A stretch of 64,000 bases of DNA from Planococcus shixiaomingii (GCF_030413615.1 NZ_CP129236.1:3022001-3086000), one strand, 5' to 3'. Positions 26,878-35,763 are shown, counted from the first letter of the stretch. Numbers and translations are program-made. The notes: generated from the letters alone by a model not told the origin.

Positions 26878-27438
26878 TCATCTCGCTCCCTTACCGGTTA
26901 AAAGAATTTCCACTGTATGGAACATAATTTTAAGATCGAGCAATATGCTTTTGTTTTTTATATAGTATAAATCGTAATCCAACTTTTCAGCCGGGGTTAA
27001 CTCATATCCCCCATTAATTTGTGCCCATCCTGTCAGTCCTGGCTTAACAGCTAATCTGTCAGTAAAGTTTGGCACCACTTTTGCGAATTCTTTAGCAAGT
27101 TCAGGCCTTTCTGGTCTCGGCCCAATAATTGACATATCTCCTTTAAGCACATTCCATAATTGCGGTAATTCATCAATCCGTGTTTTTCGTATGAACTTTC
27201 CTACTTTAGTAATTCTTTTATCATCGGGAAGAGCCCATTGCGGACCATTTTTTTCTGCGTCCACATACATTGAACGCAACTTGTAAATCGTAAAACTCTG
27301 ACCATCTTTTCCTGATCTTGTTTGTGAATAAAATGCGCCTCCCTTACTTTCTACTATAACTAGAATGGCAAAAATCAAAGTTATAACAATAGTAAGGGGA
27401 ATAGTAACTAAAATTAAAAAGGTCTCAAAAATTTTCAA
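26878..27438 (-). CDS. Initiating sugar transferase, module B
   Basis: 186-residue polyprenyl-phosphate sugar phosphotransferase. One N-terminal membrane helix (about 5-28) is followed by the catalytic domain: [56 protein letters not shown] and PGLTGWAQINGG. An in-frame stop lies just upstream, so the TTG at 27438 is the earliest start; the protein is therefore short but starts at the usual K-x-F-D/E position. It primes module B by attaching a sugar phosphate to undecaprenyl phosphate. Confidence 0.92.
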   Translation of the reverse strand: MKIFETFLILVTIPLTIVITLIFAILVIVESKGGAFYSQTRSGKDGQSFTIYKLRSMYVDAEKNGPQWALPDDKRITKVGKFIRKTRIDELPQLWNVLKGDMSIIGPRPERPELAKEFAKVVPNFTDRLAVKPGLTGWAQINGGYELTPAEKLDYDLYYIKNKSILLDLKIMFHTVEILLTGKGAR

Positions 27439-27564
27439 TTCCGATCAGTCTCCCTTATAAGTTAACAATATTATAATGAGTACTACAGGAAAGACAAAAA
27501 TTAAATCAATAACAAATTTCAATATTAAATTACGCTATCTTTATTCGATTAATTTAATTTTTTA

Positions 27565-28500
27565 TTACATAAGAATTTTGTATTTAAATAAATCAAACAT
27601 TTTGAGTAAAATGTATTTGCTGGCTAAGACACTATTAAAGAACTTGAGAATTGCACGAATATAGTGACCTTTTTTATAGAGGTCAACTCCTTCTTGATAA
27701 TAAGATTCTGCATAAGGAAACTTTTTATCAGAAGATTGAGCAAAAAGCTTTCTTACCTTAACTATTTCTTTATTAACAAATGACATCTCCTCTAAACGCT
27801 GGTTCTTATTTAACTTTGATATTTTTCGACAGATTAAAAATTGTTCCAAACTGTTACTCCTTGAAATACTAGTACTTCTCACTCGATACTCTAACAAGTT
27901 TTCTGCTATCCTCCCTATCTTGTAACCCTGATTTAATGCTCTGAGAGAGAAATCGTAATCCTCACAAAATGGAATGTTTCTATAACCACCGAGAGCCGTA
28001 TATACCTCTTTCTTTACGAACCAAGTAGGATGGGTAGATACATTAAAAACCTGCATACCTTTTTGCACTTCTAAATGAGTTAGTGTTTTTTTAGGCCATT
28101 CTTTAATCCGATTGCCCTTTTCATTTATTATGGTCATTCCAGAGTACACAAAATCCAAATTATTATTTTCCAGGTACTCTTTTTGAATCTGAAGTCTATT
28201 TTGCTCAGATATATCGTCTGCATCCATCCTTGCTATATAACTCCCTTTGCAATGCTTTAAAGCAATATTAAGACTATTGACTAACCCGAGGTTTTTTTCA
28301 TTAACAATCACTTTTATTCTGTCGTCTGCAGCCTCATAGTCCTTAAGTAATTTGTTTATTGCTAAATCATTAGGATTGTCTAAAATTATTATAAATTCGA
28401 GGTGGCAGTAAGATTGATTTATTATTGAATCGATACTTGCCCTTATCCAGTCAGGCTCTTCATTATAAGTGCTCATAATAACCGAAACTAATTCTTTCAT
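27565..28500 (-). CDS. Family 2 glycosyltransferase
   Basis: About 311-residue GT-A enzyme: VSVIMSTYNEEPDWIRASIDS at the start, NLGLVNSLNIALKHCKGSYIARMDADD (DADD is the metal motif), and THPTWFVKKEVY in the acceptor half. This is the EpsE/WaaE-like class that often transfers galactose, rhamnose or similar sugars. The frame opens at 28515; the ATG at 28500 (MKELVSVIM) matches the usual family start better, though the ribosome site is weak. It is the first sugar-adding enzyme after the EAR-like RNA in module B. Confidence 0.92.
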   Translation of the reverse strand: MKELVSVIMSTYNEEPDWIRASIDSIINQSYCHLEFIIILDNPNDLAINKLLKDYEAADDRIKVIVNEKNLGLVNSLNIALKHCKGSYIARMDADDISEQNRLQIQKEYLENNNLDFVYSGMTIINEKGNRIKEWPKKTLTHLEVQKGMQVFNVSTHPTWFVKKEVYTALGGYRNIPFCEDYDFSLRALNQGYKIGRIAENLLEYRVRSTSISRSNSLEQFLICRKISKLNKNQRLEEMSFVNKEIVKVRKLFAQSSDKKFPYAESYYQEGVDLYKKGHYIRAILKFFNSVLASKYILLKMFDLFKYKILM

Positions 28501-28712
28501 TATTTTCCCACCCACTTTTTATTACTCGTTTATTTTTAACATCCTATTTTTGTTTGTCTCATCAACATTCCAAAATTTGAATATCATTCTAATAAGGCAA
28601 AGTATTAACTTACTTCATTTAAGTTCTCTGTAAATGAAGTAGTTCATCTCCAACAGTTATAATGATTAACTTTTTTCAATTTTCAAAGACTAACGGTTTA
28701 ATTTTGAATTAT

Positions 28713-28868
28713 AGGCACTGCTGAAAATCTCTTAGCTAGTTGAAAAGCCAAAATATTTTGTGTGGTCTATAAAACTCGATCAAGTGACTAGCCAGTAGGT
28801 AAACCCTCTTCAATCAAACTCATCTCTAGTCTTCATTCCGGTCACTTTTTAAATCAGCGAGGCCCTGC
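28713..28868 (-). ncRNA. Candidate EAR-like antitermination RNA
   Basis: In the 440-base gap directly after the CapB-type gene the minus strand folds into a nested structure: an outer helix pairs GCAGGGC..GCTGA (28854-28868) with TCAGC..GCCT (28713-28724), and an inner 7-bp helix pairs AAGTGAC (28782-28788) with GTCACTT (28841-28847). No ORF lies here. In Bacillus subtilis the eps-associated RNA (EAR), which makes RNA polymerase resist termination, sits at the same place, after epsB. Identity is inferred from position and structure; I cannot compare it with the family model. Confidence 0.45.
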
Positions 28869-28959
28869 TAATTATTCATTATTTTAAAACACTCGATTTT
28901 CGTTAAATGCAATACATTACTTGGCATTTTAAAAAGAAGGATTTAAAAGTCTCCTCTTT

Positions 28960-29658
28960 TTACTCTGTGTGACCGTAATATTGATAATAGCCATTGTCTT
29001 TCGAGATTTCGAAATTATTCAATACAGCACCGATGATGCGACTATTTGAAGATTCAATCGCTTCTTTCGCTTTTACTGCCATGTCTTTCTCGGTATGCCC
29101 CGAGTTGATGACAAGAATGGTGCCGTCGCATTTATTCGCAATGATCTGCCCATCCGTTACCGACAGCACTGGTGGGGCATCGAATATCACCAAGTCGTAC
29201 ATGTCGGTCAATTGTTGGATCAGCACATCCATCGATTTCGATGAAAGCAATTCCACTGGGTTTGGCGGGATAGGTCCGCTTGTCAACACATCTAATCGAT
29301 CCACCACAGTGGAGCGGATCGTTTTTTCTGCTGTTGATTGCTTTGTCAGTACATTTGAAAGACCAGTCGTATTTTTAATGTTAAATGTGTAGTGAGTCGT
29401 CGGTTTGCGCATATCACCGTCAACCAGGATGACCTTCTTGCCTTCTTGAGCAAATGTCACTGCAAGGTTTGCTGAGGTCGTCGACTTGCCTTCAGATGGT
29501 ACTGCTGATGTTACGACCATTGTACGTACGTCCTTATCCGGGGATAAAAAGGTAATATTCGTGCGCAATGTTCGGAATTGCTCAGCCACAAAAGAACGTG
29601 GGTTTGTAAATGTGACGAGCTTACGTGCTGTCTGCTGGAGAAGCTTTTTCTTGGCCAT
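28960..29658 (-). CDS. CapB/EpsB-type tyrosine kinase
   Basis: 232-residue BY-kinase. EQFRTLRTNI, Walker A AVPSEGKST (52-60), Walker A' VILVDGDMRKP (76-86) and Walker B LVIFDAPPVL are all canonical, and the C-terminus NGYYQYYGHTE is a tyrosine cluster, the normal autophosphorylation site. With its CapA partner it regulates assembly of module B polymer. It overlaps the upstream CapA gene by 38 bases, starts with ATG after AAAGGGAG, and is followed by the EAR-like RNA. The other kinase (6726-7406) lacks this tail. Confidence 0.95.
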   Translation of the reverse strand: MAKKKLLQQTARKLVTFTNPRSFVAEQFRTLRTNITFLSPDKDVRTMVVTSAVPSEGKSTTSANLAVTFAQEGKKVILVDGDMRKPTTHYTFNIKNTTGLSNVLTKQSTAEKTIRSTVVDRLDVLTSGPIPPNPVELLSSKSMDVLIQQLTDMYDLVIFDAPPVLSVTDGQIIANKCDGTILVINSGHTEKDMAVKAKEAIESSNSRIIGAVLNNFEISKDNGYYQYYGHTE

Positions 29659-30391
29659 CGACTATCACTCCCTTTCTTTTAAAAGTCATTTTCTCAATCT
29701 CTACAATTTCTGCTTTTTCAACAATTGGCGAAATGACGCCAAGCAGTGGAATTTTCAGGATGTCTTTGATGTCCTCCTGATCTTTCATCGTTGTATCCAG
29801 ATATTCCAAAAGGAACGCGATTACGACTCCAAGCATTAAACCGACTACTGTTGCAATTGCCATATTGAGCACCGGATTAGGGAATACCGCAACCGGATTT
29901 CCCTTTAAAACTGCTGGGGAAAGAATTGTGACGTTATCAACGTTCATCAAATCCATAATATTGTTTTTAAAAACATTAGCTGTCGTATTGGCAATTTCCA
30001 TTGCCACTTTCGAGTCTTCATCCTGCACTGAAATATTCATTATTTGCGATTGATCAGCGTTGCTAACGGTAATTTTTTCGGCCAATTCATCTGTTGTCAT
30101 AGCGAGGTTCATTTCATTCATGACTTGATCCAAGATTATTGGACTTTTAATGATGCCTGAATAAGTTTTAATTAATTGCAAATCGGTTTGGATGTTTAAG
30201 TCTGTCAATTGTCCTGTTTCTGCAGGGCTCTGGTTGACGAGAATCTCTGTCGACATTTGGTAGACAGGCGTCAGCACAAAATATGAGATGATTCCGGTAA
30301 TAATAATTGCGAGGAATGTCAACAATATAATAAGGCTAAGACGCTTGCGGATCGTTTTAAAGAACTCGCGTAAACTAATCGCTTCTTCCAC
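29621..30391 (-). CDS. CapA/EpsA-type chain-length modulator
   Basis: About 256-residue Wzz-domain membrane protein with helices near 20-42 and 175-197, the NPVLNMAIATVVG approach to the second helix, and a cytoplasmic kinase-activating tail with DIKDILKIPLLGVISPI. The frame opens at a GTG (30400) that overlaps AAAGGAGG; the GTG at 30391, 8 bases after the site, gives MEEAISLREFF, matching the module A partner MEETLDLRSLF. It is made with the kinase that overlaps its end. Confidence 0.92.
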   Translation of the reverse strand: MEEAISLREFFKTIRKRLSLIILLTFLAIIITGIISYFVLTPVYQMSTEILVNQSPAETGQLTDLNIQTDLQLIKTYSGIIKSPIILDQVMNEMNLAMTTDELAEKITVSNADQSQIMNISVQDEDSKVAMEIANTTANVFKNNIMDLMNVDNVTILSPAVLKGNPVAVFPNPVLNMAIATVVGLMLGVVIAFLLEYLDTTMKDQEDIKDILKIPLLGVISPIVEKAEIVEIEKMTFKRKGVIVDGQEKASPADST

Positions 30392-30624
30392 CAATGGCAC
30401 CTCCTTTAAGTTGGTTAAATATCGTTCGAATATTCCTCTAAAGTCAATAGGTCATTTTCTCTTCACTTGACTTAAACTACTTATTTCAAATCTTCTAGAA
30501 ATGTTTAGTCTTATATCGTAAGAGAACTCTCTAGCGGCATTCCTTTCTCATCAATCTCATCTTTTTCTCGGACAGCTGACATATCAAAAAGAAATTACAT
30601 CAAATAATAATTATTCTTTTAGAA

Positions 30625-31650
30625 TTATTGTTTTACCGCTATGTTATAGCCATTCGGATTGCTAGTTTGCCACCTCCAGGAATCCTGGCACATCTCTTTC
30701 AATCCCTTTTCAGCTTGCCAGCCTAATAAGTTCTTCGCTTTTTCCGGATTCGCGTAGCAAATCCCTATATCCCCGACACGCCTTGGAACAACCTGGTAGG
30801 GAATTTCTCTCGAAGTCACTTCACTAAAGTTATGAACCAAATCCAACACACTATATCCCTTCCCCGTCCCTAAATTAAAGGCCTCAACCCCTTCGTTCCG
30901 CTCCAGGTATTGAAGAGCTTTCAGATGACCCTTCACCAAATCCACGACATGGATGTAATCACGGATGCCTGTTCCATCATGCGTGCCATAATCGCTGCCG
31001 AACACCTGGAGATGTTCCCGTTGGCCGATCGCCACTTGCGTAATATACGGCATCAGGTTATTCGGAATGCCGTTTGGGCTTTCCCCGATCCTGCCGCTTT
31101 CATGCGCACCGATGGGATTGAAGTATCTTAATATTGCAATACGCCAAGAAGAATCAGACACATGCAAATCCCGTAAAATTTCCTCAATCATCAATTTTGT
31201 ACGCCCATAAGGATTGGTCACGGTCAATGGAAACGATTCAACAACCGGCACGCTATTTGGATTCCCATAGACAGTTGCCGATGAGCTGAAAACCAAATTT
31301 TTCACATTGTGCTTAGCCATCACTTCACAAAGATTGAGCGTCCCTGTAATATTGTTGTTGTAATACTTCAGTGGAATCTCCCTGGATTCCCCAACCGCTT
31401 TTAAACCCGCAAAATGCATGACGGCTTCAATCGGATGATAGTGGAATATCTCGTCTGCCTGTACTTTATTCACCAAATCGACTTCATAGAAAGGAAATTC
31501 CTTCCCAGTCAATTCCTGTATTCGATGAACTGATTCCATTTGGCTATTGGATAGACTGTCTATTACCACAATGTCGTAACCATTGTTCAATAGTTCAACC
31601 GCAGCATGGCTTCCGATAAAACCAGCTCCTCCAGTAATTAAAATTGCCAT
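30625..31650 (-). CDS. galE: UDP-glucose 4-epimerase
   Basis: About 341-residue extended SDR enzyme that interconverts UDP-glucose and UDP-galactose (or their N-acetyl forms) in the cytosol. The NAD-binding GGAGFIGSH is at the N-terminus, the catalytic Ser in SSSATVYGNP, and the Tyr/Lys pair in NPYGRTKLMIEE. FNLGTGKGYSVLD and the C-terminal region are typical of GalE. AGGGGG 6 bases before the ATG at 31650 fixes the start, rather than 31668. It is the first gene of module B, feeding galactose-type donors to that polymer. Confidence 0.95.
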   Translation of the reverse strand: MAILITGGAGFIGSHAAVELLNNGYDIVVIDSLSNSQMESVHRIQELTGKEFPFYEVDLVNKVQADEIFHYHPIEAVMHFAGLKAVGESREIPLKYYNNNITGTLNLCEVMAKHNVKNLVFSSSATVYGNPNSVPVVESFPLTVTNPYGRTKLMIEEILRDLHVSDSSWRIAILRYFNPIGAHESGRIGESPNGIPNNLMPYITQVAIGQREHLQVFGSDYGTHDGTGIRDYIHVVDLVKGHLKALQYLERNEGVEAFNLGTGKGYSVLDLVHNFSEVTSREIPYQVVPRRVGDIGICYANPEKAKNLLGWQAEKGLKEMCQDSWRWQTSNPNGYNIAVKQ

Positions 31651-31938
31651 ATTCATCCCCCTATTCATTTTTATATTTTCAAAAGTATTAATATAAAAAT
31701 TTATTAATAATCTAATTTTTCCTGCAATCTAAATGTTTGTTGCACTAAAGTGAAAGGGTAATTTTCTTGACTAATGAATAGGTGGCAATTTCCATTTCCA
31801 ACTCAAAAAAGATAGATCTAGTCTGGAATTAGACAGGGACACTCAAAATCATGGCTGATGTTGAAGGTATTGTTTTATGGGTTGAAGAAAAGTCCCCTAA
31901 AAAACCGACAAAGAACTCACATTTGATAACTAGTTATT

Positions 31939-32037
31939 TCACCGTTCCTAATACATGAAAAATTCCCCGCTTCACACGTACCGTTTTCTATTGCTTATGC
32001 AAACGACTAAAGTTTTAACCACCATAAAAATTTCCAT
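31939..32037 (-). pseudogene. Truncated FemAB/GNAT-like copy 3
   Basis: The minus strand from GAGGCTAGG (32046) through ATG (32037) to about 31939 aligns with the 5' end of the gene at 49293-50252: matching tracts include CGTTTGCAT, ACGTGTGAAG, TTTTTCATG and GGAACGGTGAA. Frame is lost within the first codons (MEIFMVVKTL then a stop), and homology ends abruptly at 31939. The promoter with its tandem box is also conserved (32124-32142). So a third paralog once stood here and was cut off by a deletion or rearrangement. Confidence 0.7.
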
Positions 32038-32123
32038 TACCCTAGCCTCAATTCTTCAAAAGTTCCACCGCCTCCTTATATCCTCCATCTTTTCTTTCAT
32101 TAACATAAATACTAGGTCTATTA

Positions 32124-32142
32124 GGTTAAATATTGGTTAAAA
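32124..32142 (-). promoter_or_regulatory. Tandem operator-like box, copy 2 (at the pseudogene)
   Basis: GGTTAAAT ATT GGTTAAAA, 11-bp period, 87 bp before the relic ATG at 32037, exactly the distance seen at the intact 50 kb paralog. Flanking bases TTAGG...TAATTAA and ATTCAG are also shared with copy 3. Confidence 0.55.
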
Positions 32143-32255
32143 TAATTAAATATTCAGTCATAAGTAACCAAACGGAGTTTTGTGCTTATTCTTTTTCCTG
32201 TAATTTCTTATCTATATCAAAAAGTTTTTTCTTCTAATTTTTATTGGTGCACTTA

Positions 32256-32287
32256 ATAAAAAAAATCCATCGGTAAACGGATGGATT
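32256..32287 (-). terminator. Terminator after the BIG2 remnant
   Basis: AATCCATC / GATGGATT stem with an 8-base loop, followed on the minus strand by eight T. It sits just after the ORF end at 32328. Confidence 0.8.
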
Positions 32288-32327
32288 ACCCTTCATTTCC
32301 CTATTATTTTTCCGGTTTGTAGCTTAC

Positions 32328-32722
32328 TCATGATAAACGGACTGATTTATGCCAAACAAAAACCCAATTCCATAGTGGAATTGGGTTTTTGTTATTGTAT
32401 CTACTTTCTGCTCTCCAAGTGCCCGAGCTCAAAGTTTTGCTGTAAGGCACCTTAATAGCCACTGTTGTCTTTCTTAAGTTTGCAGTAGCGGTAATTTTAG
32501 CAGTTCCTTTTGAAACGGCTGTTACTTTTCCAAAGCTATCGACTGTTGCCAATTTTGTGTTTAGCTCTTTCACTTAAAAATTTTGTTTGTTGTGGTCGTA
32601 GCGGATAATTGAATTGACTTCCCTTTTATGACATTGCAGAAACCTTCTTCATCTTCACCTAATGAGCTGATACCGGATCAGTTACTTTGACTGCCACTTT
32701 CGCCATCACGGCCTCGGTGCCA
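32328..32722 (-). pseudogene. Decayed extra BIG2 repeats
   Basis: Minus-strand frames keep pieces of a BIG2 repeat: AVMAKVAVKVTDPVSAH, VKMKKVSA, KGKSIQLSA and TVDSFGKVTAVSKGTAKITATANL, corresponding to the last repeat of the intact protein at 35764-37590, but with stops and frame changes between them. This is the worn-out 3' end of the 32723-34066 gene, which stops early at 32723. The open frame at its end (32328-32573) even reads through a perfect terminator hairpin, so it is not a functional tail. Confidence 0.75.
32357..32391 (-). terminator. Perfect hairpin inside the BIG2 remnant
   Basis: CAAAAACCCAATTCCA / TGGAATTGGGTTTTTG, 16-bp perfect stem with a 3-base loop. It lies inside the residual frame of the decayed BIG2 segment, so it is probably from another, inserted sequence. 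Confidence 0.8.
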
Positions 32723-34066
32723 TTAATCATTCACATTTATCGTAGCAGCCGTCGTTTTTCCGTTTGTGGTAGTAGCAATGATCTTAGCCATTCCTTTTGC
32801 GACAGCTGTCACTTCGCCTTTGCTGTCGACTTTTGCTACTTTCGAGTTGGAACTTTTCCACGTTAAGGTTTTGTTAGTTGTGCCGCTCGGGCTCACTGCC
32901 GCGGAAAGTGTGACGCTTTTGCCTTTTGTAAGGGTTGCGGAAGAAATATTCATCTTCACAGACGTTGCAGCGACCGGAAGGGTTACTGTTACTTTCGCCG
33001 TTACAGCCTTAGCGTTTTTAACGTTTGCGGTAATCGTTGCCGTTCCTTTTGCTTTGCCGGTCACTTTGCCTTTGCTGTCGACAGTTGCGACTTTCGAATT
33101 CGATGAAGTCCACGTTACGGCTTTATCCGTGCTGTCGCTTGGCGTCACGGTCGCAGTCAATGTGCTTGTTTTGCCTGCCATTACCGATAACGTTGTTTTG
33201 TTGAGCTTCACCGTTTTCGGTGCCACTTTTACCGGCAAGCTTTTCACTGTTTTTTCATTGGTTTTTGCTGTTGCGGTAATGGTAGCCGATCCGCTGGCAA
33301 TTCCTTTAATATTGCCAGCTGCATCAACCGTTGCCACTTTTGTATTTGAACTTTTCCAAACGACGGCTTTGTTTACGGCATTTGACGGTGAGACAGTGAC
33401 CGTCACTTTATACGTCTGGTTTGGTGTAATCCCCAAAGATGTCTTGCTCAATTTCAAACTTGTCGGCACAATGATTTTTTTCGTAAAACTCATCGTACCG
33501 GCAAGCTCCATAATGTAAATTTTTTGCCCTGCGACAAATTTGTATTCAACAGGAGCATCAGACGGATACAGTTCCAAATAATCGATAAAATCCAATCGCT
33601 CGTCATTGATTTCAATGTATACCGGATATTTATTGTTATTTGCCTTATCAATGTCAAGCACATAATTGCCTGCTGGAATATCAGTGCCGATTTCGTACAA
33701 CCCGGCAGTCATGTTTTTCAAATCTACGGATGAAGCACTTTCAAATTTGACCGTTGAACCATGTGCATCCGAAATAACTTGGATGCGGTCGCCCGTTTTT
33801 AAGTTGGCCGTCATTTGATTGGAGTAGTAAATGTTCTCACTGTCCAGTGTTTCCCAAACTAAAGTATACATTCCTCTTGTTATGGATACATCAGCCATGC
33901 CTTCTGAAATGCTGAATTTTACAAGCCCCGCAGGAATATTCGTCCCTACCCGGTACACGCCTTTGCCTAATACATTGCCGTCTTCCGCTTGCACCGTGTT
34001 GCCGCCAAATATCGACAGGAACAATACCAGCACAAACACTATCTTAAACCACACATTCTTTTTCAC
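32723..34066 (-). CDS. Secreted BIG2-repeat protein, truncated copy
   Basis: 447-residue exported protein: signal peptide VFVLVLFLSIFGGNTVQA (cleavage after QA), two copies of a G-Y-VGT-IPAG domain (about 35-185), and three BIG2 Ig-like repeats (about 198-445) with the KSSN-KVATVD-GK-TG-A-GTATITA core. It is a paralog of 35764-37590 but stops within the third repeat and lacks the C-terminal ELRPSKIKW domain. The stop at 32723 is followed by decayed repeats, so this is a truncated version. Starts with GTG after AGAAGG. It is 57 bases downstream of the protease gene. No LPXTG or SLH anchor. Confidence 0.85.
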   Translation of the reverse strand: MKKNVWFKIVFVLVLFLSIFGGNTVQAEDGNVLGKGVYRVGTNIPAGLVKFSISEGMADVSITRGMYTLVWETLDSENIYYSNQMTANLKTGDRIQVISDAHGSTVKFESASSVDLKNMTAGLYEIGTDIPAGNYVLDIDKANNNKYPVYIEINDERLDFIDYLELYPSDAPVEYKFVAGQKIYIMELAGTMSFTKKIIVPTSLKLSKTSLGITPNQTYKVTVTVSPSNAVNKAVVWKSSNTKVATVDAAGNIKGIASGSATITATAKTNEKTVKSLPVKVAPKTVKLNKTTLSVMAGKTSTLTATVTPSDSTDKAVTWTSSNSKVATVDSKGKVTGKAKGTATITANVKNAKAVTAKVTVTLPVAATSVKMNISSATLTKGKSVTLSAAVSPSGTTNKTLTWKSSNSKVAKVDSKGEVTAVAKGMAKIIATTTNGKTTAATINVND

Positions 34067-34123
34067 AAATGGACCTTCTTTCGTTATTGTTTTTATATTG
34101 CTGCTAGTAGCAGGGAATATCTA

Positions 34124-35500
34124 TTAATCAATCGTGATGTCCGCCACATAATACCCGTAATTGTCTTTAACGACGGTATATGTTTTAGTGCGCTCCTCAA
34201 CTGTCCACTCGCCTGCCGCGTTCATGAAATCGAACGCTTCATAGGTGCGGACAAGGGCATATTTTTCATAAATATCGACGCTTAGAACAGTATTCTCGGT
34301 AAAGTCGAAAAGCATTCCTTTTCCTCTGATTTCCTCGATATACTCGGCAACTTCCGAATAAATGAGGCTATCAGAGAGTAGATAACCCGAGACATACGAA
34401 AAATCTTCGTTGTCGAGCGCCAATTCGTAGTTATACCGGTAATTGCCGAGAAACTCACTTAACGCCGCTTCCTCAAAAACTACATTATCAGTGGTGTTTT
34501 CATCCGCATCGGACGCGCTTTCCTCGTCATAGCTGTAACTTTCGTAATCGTCGTAAACGCCGAATAACGCAGCCACTTCACCCGAAGACATTGGGTTGCT
34601 CGCCCAGCCTTTCAAAGTGTTTGTCACGGAATGCATAGGAATCGAAAATCCTATCGCATTGCCCTCATTGTATAGAAGCGAATTGATTCCAATCACGTTG
34701 CCGCTTTCCGCATCGATCAGCGGACCGCCGCTGCTTCCAGGTGCGATTTGGACATCCACCTGATAAACATCCTCGTATTGAAATTCAAAAACGATGTCCC
34801 GGCCAGTGCCTGTCAAGTAGCCGATCGAAGCGGAGTTTTCCAGGCCATTCGGGCTCCCAAGCGCTATCACTTCTGCACCCACATCCGTAACGTTCAGTTC
34901 GACCGAGAGCGGTGCAGTGCCATTGAACGCATCTACTTGAATCAGCGCAATGTCTTCCACATCCGATATCCCGATGACCCGGCCCGGGTATTCCTGCCCG
35001 TCTTTGTTGCGTACCGTTACATCGGTATAACCCGCTACGACGTGGGCATTCGTGACCACCGTTCCGCCTTTTGTAAAGAGGAAACCGGACCCTTGGCCTT
35101 CTCCTGTAAAAATAGTGTAGACTTTTTGCTGGGTTTCTTTAATGATGGTCTTTTTTTCTTTCTTTTGAACTTCCACCTTTGCTTTCTGTTCTTTTGCCGG
35201 TTCCTTTTTTTCCGCCGCTTTGTCAGCAGTCACACTTTTTTTTGGCTGTTCTTCCGGTTCTTTTTCTTTTGCTGCCACTTGTTTTGTCTCGCTTACACTG
35301 GCAACTTCTTTTTCGGTTTCATTTGCCAGGAATTGCTGAAGGCCGAATCCGCCTCCAGTTACTATCACACCCACAATTAACCCCGTCATCAGTTTCTTTT
35401 GTTTGCTTGCATTCTTTTTTCCAAGTTCCATAGGCTGACCACAATCTCGGCAAAACTTCGCACCTTCTTCGTTCTTTTGTCCACAATTAGAACAAAACAT
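34124..35500 (-). CDS. Membrane-anchored zinc-ribbon trypsin-like protease
   Basis: 458-residue protein with an unusual domain order: zinc ribbon (Cys3, Cys6, Cys17, Cys20), one membrane helix at about 37-55, a long Lys/Glu-rich linker (60-125), a trypsin-like S1 domain with His153 (NAHVV), Asp183 (DIALI) and Ser257 (APGSSGGP), and a C-terminal domain of about 110 residues (FLGNYRYNYELALDN...TYTVVKDN) resembling the NTF2-like tail of TcaA-type proteins. The ribbon is cytosolic and the protease outside. It could process the neighbouring Ig-like proteins. A 55-bp promoter block shared with 37662-37716 lies upstream. ATG after GGGGAG. Confidence 0.85.
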   Translation of the reverse strand: MFCSNCGQKNEEGAKFCRDCGQPMELGKKNASKQKKLMTGLIVGVIVTGGGFGLQQFLANETEKEVASVSETKQVAAKEKEPEEQPKKSVTADKAAEKKEPAKEQKAKVEVQKKEKKTIIKETQQKVYTIFTGEGQGSGFLFTKGGTVVTNAHVVAGYTDVTVRNKDGQEYPGRVIGISDVEDIALIQVDAFNGTAPLSVELNVTDVGAEVIALGSPNGLENSASIGYLTGTGRDIVFEFQYEDVYQVDVQIAPGSSGGPLIDAESGNVIGINSLLYNEGNAIGFSIPMHSVTNTLKGWASNPMSSGEVAALFGVYDDYESYSYDEESASDADENTTDNVVFEEAALSEFLGNYRYNYELALDNEDFSYVSGYLLSDSLIYSEVAEYIEEIRGKGMLFDFTENTVLSVDIYEKYALVRTYEAFDFMNAAGEWTVEERTKTYTVVKDNYGYYVADITID

Positions 35501-35543
35501 CCAGTCAACTCCCCGCCTACTTTCATATCGATATTATATGTTA

Positions 35544-35598
35544 TATAAGCAAAAACTACTAGTCTATTTTATCTATTTTATTCCTTTTTTCACCATTT
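35544..35598 (-). promoter_or_regulatory. Promoter block shared with the BIG2 gene, copy A
   Basis: A 55-bp block 51/55 identical to 37662-37716. Both contain GACTAGTAGTTTTTGCTTATA on the minus strand and are followed 5 bases later by a TATAAT -10 box (35533-35538). This looks like a -35 region plus activator site for the protease gene. A partial dyad AAAACTACTAGTCTATTTT is centred on ACTAGT. Confidence 0.65.
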
Positions 35599-35645
35599 AT
35601 TTTTATGAATTTGATTATTTATTGTAATAAACTCTTTGGAACGAA

Positions 35646-35682
35646 AAAAGAAGCTCATCCTCCAAAATGGAATAAGCTTCTT
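35646..35682 (-). terminator. Terminator after the full-length BIG2 gene
   Basis: AAGAAGCT / AGCTTCTT stem with additional inner pairing, followed by TTTTTT on the minus strand, 80 bases after the stop at 35764. Confidence 0.75.
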
Positions 35683-35763
35683 CTAATAATATGCTATAAA
35701 TATTAGATTTGTTCACAAGAACTTGTCATTAATATTTCTACTATTTATAACAATGTTTATATA

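Noticed and set aside
31955..32140. 61-codon plus-strand ORF.
   Set aside because: It runs antisense through the decayed FemAB/GNAT-like relic and its promoter.
32766..33518. Long plus-strand ORF of 250 codons opposite the BIG2 gene, and similar ones at 36197-36943 and 52717-53292.
   Set aside because: They are antisense shadows of the repeated Val/Thr-rich BIG2 codons; they lack ribosome sites and give the same valine-rich pattern in each paralog.
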